Assembly: GCA_023079485.1 (NCBI GenBank)
Contig: CM041104.1
Location: forward strand, 5,440,864-5,504,863
Source: Archilochus colubris
Taxonomy: Eukaryota; Chordata; Aves; Apodiformes; Trochilidae
Direction: 5' to 3'
DNA: 64,000 bases
The notes below the pieces were generated by a model. It was not told the origin of the DNA and did not search any database. It saw only the letters and a list, made by a program, of their open reading frames with translations. Position 1 is the stretch's first letter; each line of letters starts with the position of its first letter. This document shows positions 1-14,230 of this stretch, piece by piece. The translations under genes were made by a program, and so were the position numbers.

Positions 1-3000
1 CTAAATCTGGAGTGGGCAAAAGTCTGCAGATATATATTCATATGAGCAAACTGTGAGGTGTTACCTGTGCAAGTGTGTGACAGAACGAAGTAGCTATTTG
101 AGCAGACTGATCATGGTTTAAACAGAACAGGGGTGGTGGGAGAAGGAAGAGAAACAAGTCAGTGCAGTGAGAAATCTAAGAGCTGTGAGCTGATGAGGAT
201 GAACTAATTACTGAGTTTGCATCTGCACAGCTGTGAATGCCATGCTACTACTGAAAGAGGCAACCAAGCCAGGGAATAGCACTAGTAAAAGGTCCAGAAC
301 ATGACTTCCCACCACAGCTGAGCTGACAAGAGACTGACAGAGCCCAGTCACTCATGAGAACCCAGCACCCATGTAGTTGCAGAGGATGCACAGCCCTCTG
401 CTTCAGGCCTGCCACAACATGAGCCCTGGGACCTGCACTGAGCTGCTACTCAGCTCATTCTTCCACCTGTAAGCATCTTTAAAGGAAATAAAAGAGAACT
501 GTTTAAAACATAATGGTCTCCATTTCACTTTGCTGCATGGCACTGCAAGCCAATGCCACAAGACAGACTTTCTCCCAGAAATGAAGTTTTTACACTCTAG
601 TATTCTGTCTGCAGTGGTGGGCTCCTGGGATACTGATATTATTCTCTTGGAGATATGCCAGAAGCAAAATAAGGATAGAAGGACAAGGACAGAGCATCTC
701 CTGACAGATGGTTCCTCAGGGTGAAGTCTCAGAGCTGAAGAGATGCAATTAGAGCTGCTTATAGCCACGGGCTGTCCCATCCCTCTCCTCACTTCTCCTC
801 AGCAGTGTTTCTGCTACAAGAACTTGTGTCTTTGTAAGAGCTATCTATTTTTGTCCACAGTGATCAACCATCCAAGACAAACCTTTAAAGAAAGTAATCT
901 CATTTCATGTGAAAAAGCTGATCTAAAATACTTGCTCCAAGTTGGTCAAACACATCTACCAAGAGGAAGAGGCAGCAGCACAGCACAACCGTTCAAGCAA
1001 AACTGTATGTGCACAAACCTGGTTTTTAACCATTTGATTAAGACTGTATTTTCACTCAAGGGTTTGAGAATGACCTTAACTTGCACAAGTACCCAAGTGA
1101 AGACAAATATCAGAGGTGCAAGTCTTCACCTCAAAGCCTCTTGTCCAGGGCCATGCATGCCCTTCACTGATCCTCAGGCTGAAGACCACTGACAGCAAAA
1201 GTCAGTTTTACTGTGGTGGTGATTTCTACTGTACAATTCAGAACAACATACACAATTATGTCCTTCAGAAGGACATATCCTATGGCCTTCCCATGCATAA
1301 GCAGTAATGATGGACAAATCAGAAACAGATCATTTCATATACAATTTCTTCCTCAAGGAGAAGATTGGTGAGCTACTCATTACATTCCTTTTACAGCAAT
1401 TCAGACAGACCTGGGGACAACAACTCTGCTGAACAACATGCACCTCAGCAAACTGCTTCTGACTTACTGCTTTCAAATCAGCATTTTAAAAATAAGAGGA
1501 AAGAAATATCACTTTCATTTGCTACAGTCAGGTGAAATGTCACAGCAACGTGATATTCTATGGAATGTAAATGAATCTAAGCAGCAAAAGGAGAGTCAGT
1601 GAAGGCTCTCTGCAGACAGGTTGGCTGCAGACACAGGTTCAATATTCAAGGGCACCAAGGTCTGAAATGTATAGCTATGCAGTTCTGTCCTAAGCAAGAG
1701 GCAGTCTAAAAAACCTGGCACAGTATTTTTAAACAGACCACACCAGATTTCTGTTTTACATAAGCTCTACTGGAAAACACAAAGCACAGAAAATTAGCTC
1801 AACCCTTTCCCTCTCCAAGAAAACCAAACAAAGAACCCTAAAAGTGAAAAAGTTTTTAATTAGAAGCCAATGCAGATCATTTACACAGTTCTCTTGGTAC
1901 CTACAGTCCTTGTACTGAAGAACACTCATCTCTGGTTTTCCTACAGCTTGGTCTGTAACTTGACCAGTCAGCACCTATCATACTTTTCTGGTGCCTCAAG
2001 GGCCCTGCAGCAGCACAAGGTCACCACTGACTTGGACCATTCTGCATGATGCTGTCCAGTAATCCCAGAGTCACTTCAGCTATCATTTTTTTATTCTCTA
2101 CCAAAAACATTACCAGTAAAATCATCTTGCTGCTTAAATTATAAAGCATCAAGGAGAAACAAGTTGTTTCCCAGCAGCTTTCACATGTCTCTCTCTCAAC
2201 AAAGACATTCAGCACAGCACTAATTCACCAGCTGCACAGGAACAGAAAGTACTATCTTGGGGCAAGTGAAAAACATTCTTCTTGTAACTTTCTTTTCACT
2301 CACTGAATCTGAAGCTGATCCTTAGGTTTAGCACAAAGCCTTTTCTTTGTGTCTTTGCAACATTTCATGCTACCTGGGCTTTGGTTCTAAATGTTGCATT
2401 AGAAGTCCTGAAGCCTGTGATAAACATGACCTCTCCATCTCCAGGGAGGGGATGTAGCTCTTCAAACATGCAGACAGACCTTGGGTTCTGGAATAGAATA
2501 GGAATATAAATAGGACATTGGCGGGATGGGGTTATTTTCCTCATGGTGAACAGTTTTGCAGAAGGAAAGTATTTTCAAGCCTTAATACTACAGTAATTAA
2601 AATTAGGTAGTTGGTCTTTGCTATCTTAGCTCTCCAGTCATACCCCTCCACTGTAATTTCTGTGAGAATGAACTCTTGTCTTCCACATGCTCACACCCAG
2701 TCAGTGCTGAGCATCCTCCTACCTTTACCACCAACAGCCTGAGGCTGTTAGGGAGGCACCAGCCAGCAGCAATGGGTCTGCCTTTCACCCAGCTATTACA
2801 GGTGGCACTTAGTGCTCAACACAACTCAGTGTTAAACTTTTAAGTTTTAAATAGCCTGTAGGAAAAACTGGCTTTAGCAATTATCACTTCATAAGGGGCA
2901 GTGGGAGTTTGAAGACTAAAATACAGAAGTAGTAAAATTGCAGCTTCCCACGCTACACAGGGAAATAAATTCTAAGTGGGAAAGATACGAGCTAGACGAG

Positions 3001-6000
3001 CAGTAAAGAGAAAAAAACAAATTAATTGTCTATTTAGCACAGCTTTTATTGTTGTATTTTCCTTTTCTGCATAGCTGTACGCTGCAATCTGACAGTTCTT
3101 GACTCTATGCCCAGTGATAAAAGTCCCTCAGTGAAACTCAAAACATCTTGAATCACAGTCATAGGGAGCACAACTCATTTGCTTTTGTGTGTGTTTAGAC
3201 AGGCATAAGCTAAACATTACTTGAAAAGTGTTTTTATACAAACTAAGTTACCCAAGATATGCTAAACATTAAATGCCAAATAGAAATTTGCTGCTAGAGT
3301 TAATGAAAAAATATTACCACTGTAACAGAGTAGCAACAGGATACTTGGGAAATAAACAAAACAAAAAAGAAAACAACCAGCCAAGACTACAACTGTGTGG
3401 AAGCACATCTGAGCCTCTCTCAGAGGGCTATTGATTATCACACTCAACACCAGAAGTGCCTACGTATTAGAGCTAAGTAGAAAAGAATTCCTACAAATAG
3501 TGTATTAAGTGCCCAGCTGTCCTTTGGGAGAGGAGACTCTTCACGGAAGAGACTGATTAAACTCTTACTTCACTTGACCTTGGCTTCCAGCAACCCTAGC
3601 AAGATGCTTCCCTTCTAATAAACCCGAGGGCATGCTTGCCCTTCCTCTCCAGGATCCTGCAGATCACTTGGCTGTGTATCCACCTCAAGTTCTGAACTTT
3701 TCTTCTATCACCTCCTCAAGCAGGGTTTTATTTTGGGGACGTGATCACCCTTTGGATGCCACTTGCTGTGACTATTTGTGGCAACCACCTCGGAGCATAA
3801 TTCAGGCTGCTGCATGTGTGATTGCACGGGTGCTACAGGAGCTAGGGAGAGGTGCTGGATCTCAAGGCTTCATGAATGTGAGCTCTGATAAGTCTAAGAA
3901 CTGAGATTAATCTGGAATTAGCCTTGAAAGACTGGTTAAACACAATATCAATAAAAAGCTCATATCAAATATACTCTGAGGGAACAGATTACTGAATAGT
4001 AGTATGCACTATTTTTTAAACCAGCAAAAAAAAGCATTCAATTTCTCTGGCCAAAATTAAACGTAGAAGGTGATTTTTCATGCTAAGCAGTGCTCCAGAC
4101 TTTAGATCTTGAAAATGGTGATATAAATTGGTGTTGGAATAGCATGCCATTTTTTTTCTGTAGCACTTTCCTGAAATGCTGGCTCAATACCATTTGGCAT
4201 ACTTTCAATCACTGATCTAAAAATTAAGTGCCTTGTTCTCATTTATGTTTCTAGCACAAGGAGGCCTCGATGTAATGGATCAGCAGGCATTAACTATTTA
4301 TTCACTGCAAGTTGTCCAGTGCAAAGGACACCAGAACACAGGAACCTACAGGTACTTCCCACCCACTCTTCATCATGATTGTCAGGTCCCTATAACTTCA
4401 CAAATCTGTCAAGCTGCCACACTACAGAGGGGCTACAGTAAATCAGAACAAACCCCAGTGCCTACTCAAGCATTAATTATCTTTGATTTCCCCCTTTTTA
4501 GCATTAACATGTCAGTGAAACTTCTCACTGTTATGAAAGCAGTGAATGAAATGCATTCACTGGGGGATTTCATGCAAGATTAAAAATACAGATATTAATC
4601 TTTCAAAGGATTTGAAAAATAAGTCTCAGCAGCACAAGCTTCTGCTTTTAATGCATCTTAATTATTTAGGCAAAGTGCTAGCAAAACACATCATGGGCTG
4701 CAGCACCCAGTACAAGTCAAAAGAGCATTGCAGCTGTAACTTCCCAAAGAAAGCAAACAGGATCTGTGATCCAGGCACATCTGGAGATAGCTGGTTCAGG
4801 CCACCTCATCATCAGTACACCAGATGACTTCCCACAAAGAAATAACACTCAACTTTCTACTAAATCAGTGTATGCTTTAGAGGTCAAGTCAACTTGAGTC
4901 AGTGCAAGGCAAGCAGCTGAAGCAGTTAAAGGAGTTCAATCACAGCATCATTTTTTTGTGGAGGATGGACAGACACAAAGACACTGAGTATTTGATCCCT
5001 AGCTGAACTGGAAAAAAGTATTTAACAGTTATATCAGGGGAGACCCAGCACTTCTCAGATGATGTGGCTGTGCTAGCTCTACCTTCATTTCACAAATGTA
5101 GAGTTTCATGGCCACTGAGACAGCTTACTGCTTACTGCTACAGTGCCAGTGAGGACACCAGCTATTCTCTATGTAGCTCTGCTTATTTGATTAAAATAAA
5201 GGTACATGATACCAGATCATTGCATCTGGAGGAATACCTATGGAATTACTGGAAGGTGATGTGTGCCATTCTCCTCCCTGCTCCCAGCCAGACCACTTTG
5301 TGAAGATCATGTCTAAGCTGGAAACTTCCCTCTGTCCTGTACCTGCAGGAAGGAATACTGCCCAGACTTCTCTTTTCAGCTCAGCACCTTGCTAGCTTAG
5401 CACAGCCTCTCCCAAGCTGCCCCAACCATCACAGGATTTCTCAGGAAGCTGCCCTTGCCCCTGCCCTTGAGGTGATGCTGTTCACAGCACCAGCACCACC
5501 TCACTGATGGAGTCTCACCCAGCACTGGCTGCTGATGCCACTGTTCTTCTCTAGCAAGAGCTGCCATGGTTTCATTTCTCAGCTAGCACTTCTTTGAGGG
5601 TGTATTTATACCCATAATGTTTAACCCTCCTAGTTCAGCAAGGACCATCCTCAGGCATGCTTTTAGCAGGTAATTTCTGTGACTTCTGTGGAAGACACAC
5701 ACAACTTAAAACAAACAGCTGCTCCTCCAACAACTAAGAAGCATCTTTGCTTTGCTTTCTCACCCTCCACACTGTCTGGAAATTTTCCCTCATTTCTCAA
5801 AAGCCTGTAAGGGCCAGGGGGGAGCTTTGCTTTTTGCAAGATGTCAGAAAATTCCCAATACAGAAAGCAGATTCAGAAGACTGTAGCAAACATTCAGATC
5901 TCCCTGGCTGCTCTGGCTACCCAGCCATAACCCAGGCATTATGCAGAGTGGTTACGCACAGAGATTGCACGATTGCAGGAATGCTGTAGCCTGCATCAAT

Positions 6001-8375
6001 AATGCCTGCATCCCTGAGCTGTCCTTAGCCAGGAACTGCACTTTATCAATCCTTACTGTAATCTCTAAAAGCCTCATGAAAGCTTCAGTGTTACAGCCAG
6101 CACAACCACATAAACTCTGCACACTGCATTGTACAGAAGTTATATTAAGGAAGAAAACCCACCCAAAGCTTTACTCATTGATATGAGTGGCAATAATTTT
6201 GCTTTTTGGGGTTTTTTTGTTTGAAAGAGCAATGCATTTTAATCTTCTGAGCTTCAAGATTAAATTTCTTGTTTTAGCCTTGGTATCAGTTATGAGTATG
6301 AACAACGTTATTCACTTCCAAGATCATCCCAAGTACCACACACACTTAATCTAAACAAAGCAAATGACAAACTGTGTGAGTATTATTCTGTAATACTGAA
6401 TTTCAAGAAGTCCAGACCTTAAAATCCTTTAGAGACTTAGAAAGTGGCTGACTAATCCTGTAACCATGAAGACAAGTTATCTCACTGCTTTTTCTTCAAT
6501 AACTGAATTAGATATCAAGCTAAAAGGTCAGCCTGTCTGGAGAAACAAAAAAGAAAAAAGAACCAAACAATCGAAGAGCAGAAAAGGAGCATCATTTGCT
6601 TATAAAAAACATTTGCTTGCCAGGGATTCGATTAAGGAAAAACAAAGCAGAAGGGTTTTTTCCCTTCTCTAAGTGATTATGCTTTAATTTTCTTAAGTAA
6701 GAGTACCAAAATAACTCTGGACATGCTAAAATAGATCATGTCATTGGGCTTTGAAGATCTGGCTAGCTGCACAAATCAACTGTAAAGTACACAGCTGACC
6801 AACTTGAAGGTTTCTCTCTGCTTATTTTTTTTTTCTTTTCTTTTTAGAAAAGCAATCTGTCAGAAAATGCTGGTTTCTTTAAACCAAATAAAATTTTCTA
6901 CTTAGGCTTAACTAGGCTCTGCCAGGAAGGGTATGTGGCTCTGTAATGGAACTTCCTTCCAACCTGACATAGTTTCCTCCTCTGTTCTTTGACCCTGAGG
7001 GCTCTACTCACTTAAGGATTAACAATTAATTTATTTATTCAAGAAGAGTGATTCCTTCAGACAGTATTGCTCAGTGTGTGATCACCATAAAACACAAATG
7101 TAACTGAATTAGTTATCACTAAATCCTGATGTCAATCCAGTCTTCATTACCAAACGTGGAGTGAAAAGTTTACTACTGGTGTATTAGAATTGTTACTTTA
7201 TCTGAAGACTTCTGTAAAGCATAACGAAGGCTTATGACAAAGCTTCAGTTTCCAAGTAATATAAGAAGAGACTGCACAAAGGCAAATGCACCAGGTGCAG
7301 AAGTCATAGCTAAGTACATCATTTCAGGCACTTTCTGGCTAAGACTCTGCCCACTGGAAAGTATTCACAGAGAGCCTGGATGGGGACTTAATCCCCAGGC
7401 TTTTCCCTTGTGGCCCAGAGACTCCACTCTCCTCAGGCAATCCAGAGCAGCTCCATGAGGTTCTTGATTAAAGAGTCCCCAGAAGGAGCCCTTATTGCTA
7501 CAGATGAAAAAAAAACTGGTCAAGCTTGTCTTTTTAAGCTACCTTACTCTTTACAAACATTTGTACTGACAGATGAGCTGCAAGAAGACATTAGAAGCAC
7601 TTCAAATAGATCTCGTTTGAGCAGCAGTGTTCTTTCTTTAAGGGAGATGCAGTGCCAGGAACACACCCAACCTCACAAAGAAATCTCAAGGCATAACAAG
7701 ACTCAAACAGGTTTTGTAAAGAACTGAGTATGCTTAGAGATTTTTCCAATGTCGCATCTTCAATTATTCATTCCTCTTCCTCTTCTCCCAAAGCAGAAAT
7801 GCACACTGCAGCCTGACCTCAAACACAGCAGCAGCAGAACAAATCCCAGCATCAAAGGCCTTGAATGAGGTTCTCTTAGTTATTTAGTTCATCTGCAAAA
7901 CTTTCAGGCGACATCTCAGCTGATTAAATGCAAAAGGAGGAAAAAGGCTTCCAAGAGAGTCCAGGATGTTAAATTTACAAGTCTGAACACTCTCATATAC
8001 AGTTGATTTCAGGTTACATTATTTCAGTTTCCATTAAGGGCTGTGACCTCAGCAACTCAACACAACAGCAACTCACTTTACTTCCCACTCACTGCAGGTT
8101 TCATTTAAAAGCCTTATGTCACAGAAGGCCTGCTATATACAAAAATATAGCAAAAAATGAAATTTTGACAGCACATTGTGGCAGTAAGTGCTTTGCAATC
8201 AATGTCAGTGTGCACCAAAGTGAAAGCAGGTGGTGAGCAATGACCCTGTTAGCAAACAGAAGAGAGCAGAAATCTATTCCCTTCCACAACAGATAAAGTC
8301 AAGCCACTAAACTACCTTTTGCAATTTCAAATGTTGCTAACAAATTTTAAAAACAAGCATGATCTCTTCTGGGGT

Positions 8376-8396
8376 TTTTGTTTGTTTGTTTGTTTG
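8376..8396. repeat. (GTTT)n microsatellite
   Basis: About five GTTT units in STK4 intron 10, followed by more T-rich sequence. Confidence 0.8.
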
Positions 8397-11300
8397 GTTT
8401 TGTTTTTTCTGTTGTTATAAAGGCAATTTAGGATGGTTTATAGAACCCATATTCCTGGAGTTTGCTGTAGATCTCATTGCTGGGTTTGAAACAGCTCTGA
8501 ACCTGATGAGGTTTGCAGCAAGGTTCAGAGAGTCTTCCTTCTGTACATGTTACAGAAGATTCAAGATCACTTAACAAACAATAAAAGTGACAAACAAGCT
8601 GTTCCTGGGCTTATTTTTAAAATGACTGCATGTTTGATTACAAGGTGACAAACAAACCATTTTCCCTTAATAAAGATGTCAGAAGTTAGAAGTATTTGCT
8701 GAGAAGAACATACGAAATATGCTGAAAAGGTAATACTTAAAACAAGCACAAACATTTAGCAGAGCTTTAAAAACTCTTGGCAGATGGCTGAAGGAAGAAA
8801 AAGGAAATCCATTTAAGGGACATCAATGTTATGAATCAATGCAGGTGACATTTAAAACCAATGAATAAAACATCACAAAAACCTGTCTCTTTTTATATAT
8901 CATACCTCACAGTGGAAATTACAGCCAATCTCCCTCAATTAGCAGAAGATACCATGAGGGTACAATTTCAGGTTTGGAAATTAATAGTTGTCTCTTCCAT
9001 ACCATCTTCTGTTGTCAGAAAATCACTTTTTATGAGAGCCTTTCTTTTTCTCCCACAAAAAAGAGGATGGTCAATGCTCTCACATTGAACAAAACCTTTA
9101 TTTTAGAGGTAGCACAGCACAAAAATGTTGTCTTGTTTCTCAACTAGGAACCAATTGCAGTTCTCTAAGATCTAAACAGGGATATCAGCAATCCCAGATC
9201 TGGCTTTCTCTCTCCAATTGATAAATACCCTGGAAAATACGTTCACTTCACAAGCAAAGTGAGACTATTGGAAGAAATGATTGCTTGGGAAGTAATTTTC
9301 ATTCCAGCCACCACTGGGATAACATGAAGTTCATGATAGATTAAGGGAAGAAACTTTTGGACAGAGAAATCCCTGAAGATGCACTCAAAGTGTTAAGTCC
9401 TAGCAAAAATGCTATCAAAAAAAAGCTCTACTTTAACCAAACATTTCTTTTTCTCTTATGGAAAACCATACATATCCAAAGGAATTTTTGGAACAATCAG
9501 TCTCATCACACAAGTTAGAAATACTTACTCTCTTAGAAAAGAAAAAACACACTGCAAGTTTCATAACAATTCAAGAGATTTCTCAAGATTATTTGATTCT
9601 CAAACAATACCATCTAAGTGTCCTGAAAATGTACACATTCTAATAAAGCTTTTTGTTTGTTTGTTTTGCTCCGGTCCAAGTGGATGGACCTTCTGGAGTC
9701 TTAGTAACCAGCTCAGATTATTCACTTGAATAATTTGCATGGGAGAAAGAATAAACAGGAAGGTGTCTAGAGGCCTGCATCTGACACCTTTACCAAGCTG
9801 CCTAAAAGACATAAGTAAAAACAAGATAAAGCTCAGAGGATCACAGTAGAGTCAGGAATAAAATGATAAACTATAAGAAGTCACACAACAGCACCTTACC
9901 AGAATAATGTGAGTACTTTTCTTCTAGCAACTGCCTTATCCATGTATCCTCAATATCCTTGCTACAGCTAGAAAATACTCAAAAAACAGTTCCAACAAAA
10001 TGAGAGACAATTATTTAGTCTGCTATTATTTTCAATGCCTGCAACTGTACAGAAAATACTCCCAACTTTTCAACCAATTGAACTTTTAGAAGGACAAAAG
10101 GAGGCAAAGCTATGAACCATCAATATTAGATTGCTAATAAATGCTATCCAAATGAATGTTCAAGAGAAACCAAAGACATTGAATGTTCCAGGTACCAGTA
10201 GACAACAAGCTGTTCACAAGACAAATGACACCTTCAGAGACAGAATACAATAAACTAGAGACTCTGGTCATTGTAAAGCAGAATGTGTTTACTGTTATTG
10301 ATAAGCAATAAATCACCCGCCCTCTAACAGTTCCTCCTTATAAATCACTTCCAATGAAAGAAACAGATGGTTCCAGGATGCAGCCATTCTTCACCACAGT
10401 CCTGAGCTGGCAGAAGAAATACACTGAACTGAGGGAGATCCATTTTTAACTGTAGTTGTTCTATAGTGGCATAAGGAAAGCAGCAGGGCAAGGCACTGTG
10501 CAGCCCAAGAGAGCAGCTGCAGCTTTTGCAAATTCATGCCTGAGCTGAGCAGCAGTCAGAGCTGCAGCCTCTGCAAGCATCAGTCTCTGCACCCCCCTGG
10601 TTTGGACACCAGCCTGCAGGAATCCATCCTGTTGCCACCCTTACTGCCTGGACCACACCTGATCTGCAGAAGCAGCCTCTGATCTGCAGGCACTGCCAGG
10701 CTGGTGTCTACCACCAGATTCAAAAGTACAAGATGATCCTAATGCAATCTGACTTGATTTGAAAGAATTAAGCTTTCTATAAACTTTTCAGTAAGAACTT
10801 CAAACTCCTGCTGTCACATCAATACCTCATTTGTCCATCTAGAAGGACAAGGATTCACATTCATGATTTCCCTGCAAACCAAGACATTTGTCTGACTGAA
10901 CAACCTGCAGACACCATTATATTAAAACACTTTTCTCCTCTGCTGGTGAGGACACCAGAAGTGGTATTTCTTGTTTTTTTGTTTTAAAATCTTTGTTTCC
11001 CATGTAATGTTTCAAACTACTAAGTAAAAACGTAGGAAGGAGGGTGTTAACAAAACCCAGTGTATCCTAGATAAGAGCAGCATAATGAAACTGTCACAGT
11101 AAATGGAAAAATTATATTTCTCTTTACTACTTCAAGAAAAAAAATTATACCTCCACTCAGGTAAGTGGAAGGCTGAATTTCATGTACATCATACTTGTAA
11201 AAAAGAAAGATCTAAGCAGTAGCTATTAAAAGTTCTGATAGAAGCTGTTACAGGCAGACACAAAAAATATCATGGTTTCCTATCAAGTAAGTATAATCAG

Positions 11301-14205
11301 ACACACAGTTACTCAAAATTATTTCAAGGTGGCTGCAGTTGTGATACCAACTCTTGCAGTGCAGATAATTCAAGAACCCCACAACACCCAAGTATGTTTT
11401 TAGAAACTGGATTTTATGAAAGTGTGTTTTCTTGGTGTTTGCCAGACTATTGCTCTGTCTCTTATCCAAACAAGTTGCAATCCCAAGTGTGAAGTGTTTC
11501 TATTGCTCACTTCTCTGTCCCCCTGGCTTGGTGACCCATCCAGCTCCTACCCCAGAAAGGCCCTGGCAGGGCTCAGCTTCTAAGCAAAACCAAAGACCAC
11601 ATTAAGTTGTCTACAGACACTTTGAAGCAAAGATGCTTCATCTCAAAATTAGTGAGTGATAAGGAGAACAACCCATGGAGAGATCAGATAATGACAGCAA
11701 GCTGGGGCCCAAGCACTTTGGAAGTAAGGGGGTAGCCTGGAAATACAGGCTACTAGGAAGTGATCTGCAGGGTCAAACCCAGCCCTTTTTCCAGTTACTG
11801 TTACTCAAAGTCCTTTCCCTGCCCAACCCTGTCGAGCAGATGGCAGGGTGAAGACAGAACTGCTGCTTGTACAGAAGGGCTCTAACTGTGCAGCCCTGAC
11901 CAAAGTGGCAGCTGATGAGCACCTGCTTTCTTCCCCTCAATTAGAGGCAATTAACACCTTCTGCTCATCCATCCTTCCTTCTCTCCTGAAAAGAATTTCA
12001 GAAGCAACAATTTTGCCCCAGCAGTAGAAAGAGATGACACTGTGCACTGAGAAATGATACAGCTTGTTTTGAGACTGGGGGAAATCACACCAACCTTTCC
12101 TGTCCAAAGAAATTCCCATCAAGAGACAGTGAGACAATTCTCAAAGGCAACTAAATAGATGAGCTGGTGCAGAGAACAGCACTCACAGCATGGGAACACA
12201 AAACCTGAAGGACAGGCTCACTCCCAGCAGAACCAAGTCTGGTGAACCTGCAAACAAAGGCCATGACAACAGCCATCATCCACAGTCCTGCCACAGAATG
12301 CTGAGGGATTTGCCATGTCTGTTTTTTCTGCTTCTGCAAACTGTGACACTTTCAAGGACATACATTAATTTTATTTTCATAAGGAAAAAAAGTGTTGCTC
12401 CCAAGTTTTTTTGCTTCAAGGAGAAAGCTTGTAAAGGCAGCACCTTCTCATTAAACCAAAGAGGAAGAAGAAAAGACCCCAGCTAGTGGATGTTGGTCAC
12501 CGTAGGAAAAGGAAAGGTCTGGTCACCAAGATTTAGCAGCTGCAAGCAAATCACAGTCTTCCCAAAGGAAGCAGACACTTAGGAGAGAGACATAAACCTT
12601 GGTTTTGAGTGTCAGTTCCCTTCCCAGAGCTGCTGCAGCAGCATGGAGGCTGCCAGTGTGGAAAGGACTGCTGATGGCTTCAGCTCTCCACTGAGGTCCT
12701 GCTTGCCTTCACCACCTCAGCTATCACCTGGGGTTCTTCCAGGGAAACACAGATAGCAGGAGCTTCTAAAGACAATGTCAAAGTGTCTGTACTAATTTAG
12801 CTCTTGACAGGCTGCCTTACAGAGGCCAGGATGGGTTGGCAGACGTACAGGTGCTGGAATGAAAAAAGCCTTGGAGCAAACAGCTACAAGTCCTTGTGTA
12901 AAGCCCACAGAAAAATGTGATGTCTTGTAGTGCTCCTGTTCTACTGGCTGTTGAAAGATCAGGTCCTACTTAACTCCACATCTAAAACAAGCCCCTAGGA
13001 TAATTCATCAGCATAGACTCACTGATATACGAAAACCTGTCAATTAGAACCTAAGTTCAACACTCCAGGTGTTAAAAAAAAGCCAGCAGTTAAATCATGA
13101 TGCTAAAATGCAAGATTAAAGGGGCTGAAAGGGGCTTTACTGCTGCTGCCCACTCACACCACGCTCAGGAAATAAAACTGAAAAGCTCTCAGTACTGTCG
13201 TAGCTACAGTAAGACAGGAAAGGCTGCAATCTGCTAATTTGCTAACAAAATAGACTTTCAATAAAGTGATTAGTGATCTAATAAACAACATTCATAACTG
13301 GATGATCCATAAAGACCTGATACAACAGCTTTGGCAAGACTCAAGGCCTTTTGAGCAAGGCTAGAATAAAAAAAAAAGTGATCCCACTTCACCCACCGAT
13401 GGTATTAGAATATTGCCCTGCTCAGAGAAGTTAAAAGGCTTTTAAAATAGGAATAAGCAAAGTGGTTTTGTGTTTTGCTGTATGTTACAGTCCTACTGAA
13501 AGATTAAAGTGAAATATGTATGCTATTATCTAAACAAATCTTCCAGCATTAAGTCTGTGCAACAGTATGTGACTAATGTTCACTGGCAAAGTTAAATCCA
13601 ACTACAAAAATGTTGAGATCTGATTATGGCAATTAGGAATTCTACATACAATGCAGCCTGCCCATTAACATCCTACTCTTGCAGCATTTTCATATTAGAG
13701 TTAGCTGTATTCATCCTAATAGCAAGCATTTTGGCCCATAATTAGTGTTTTCTTCCCCCCACGTGTTAAATCAATCATTATGTTCCTGAAAACATTTTTT
13801 GCAATCGAGCAGAGCTTAAATCTTGAGAGTCCTTGTTCAAACATGAGTGGGAATAAACTACATGATTGGGCATTGACAAATCAGTTAATAATAAATTCTA
13901 TCTAAGAAGTCCAAGGTGGAAATACACTGCTAGAAATACACAGGGGTTTTGCCACCTCAGACCCCAGCCAGAGCACCATGTTTGGGAGCAATGGAGTTCA
14001 TCACCTCTTAGAACAGGAACTCTGAATTTTCAGCTCTGCAGTGGATGGGGCTGACTCCATCTAACCCTTATCTAACATGACATTGCCAGTGTGATATAAA
14101 TAGTGTCTTATTTGCGTGCTTCAGAGGAACAATGTTAGTCAAGAAAAGGTCAAATGGTTTTGCTACAGGGAAAAGAGCAAAAATCTTTTGTAATTTAATA
14201 TTGCC

Positions 14206-14230
14206 TTTTTTTTTTTTTTTTTTTTTTTTT
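14206..14230. repeat. Poly(T) tract, 25 T
   Basis: Uninterrupted run of 25 T in STK4 intron 10, which reads as poly(A) in the sense of the gene. No retrotransposon body is recognisable next to it. Confidence 0.9.
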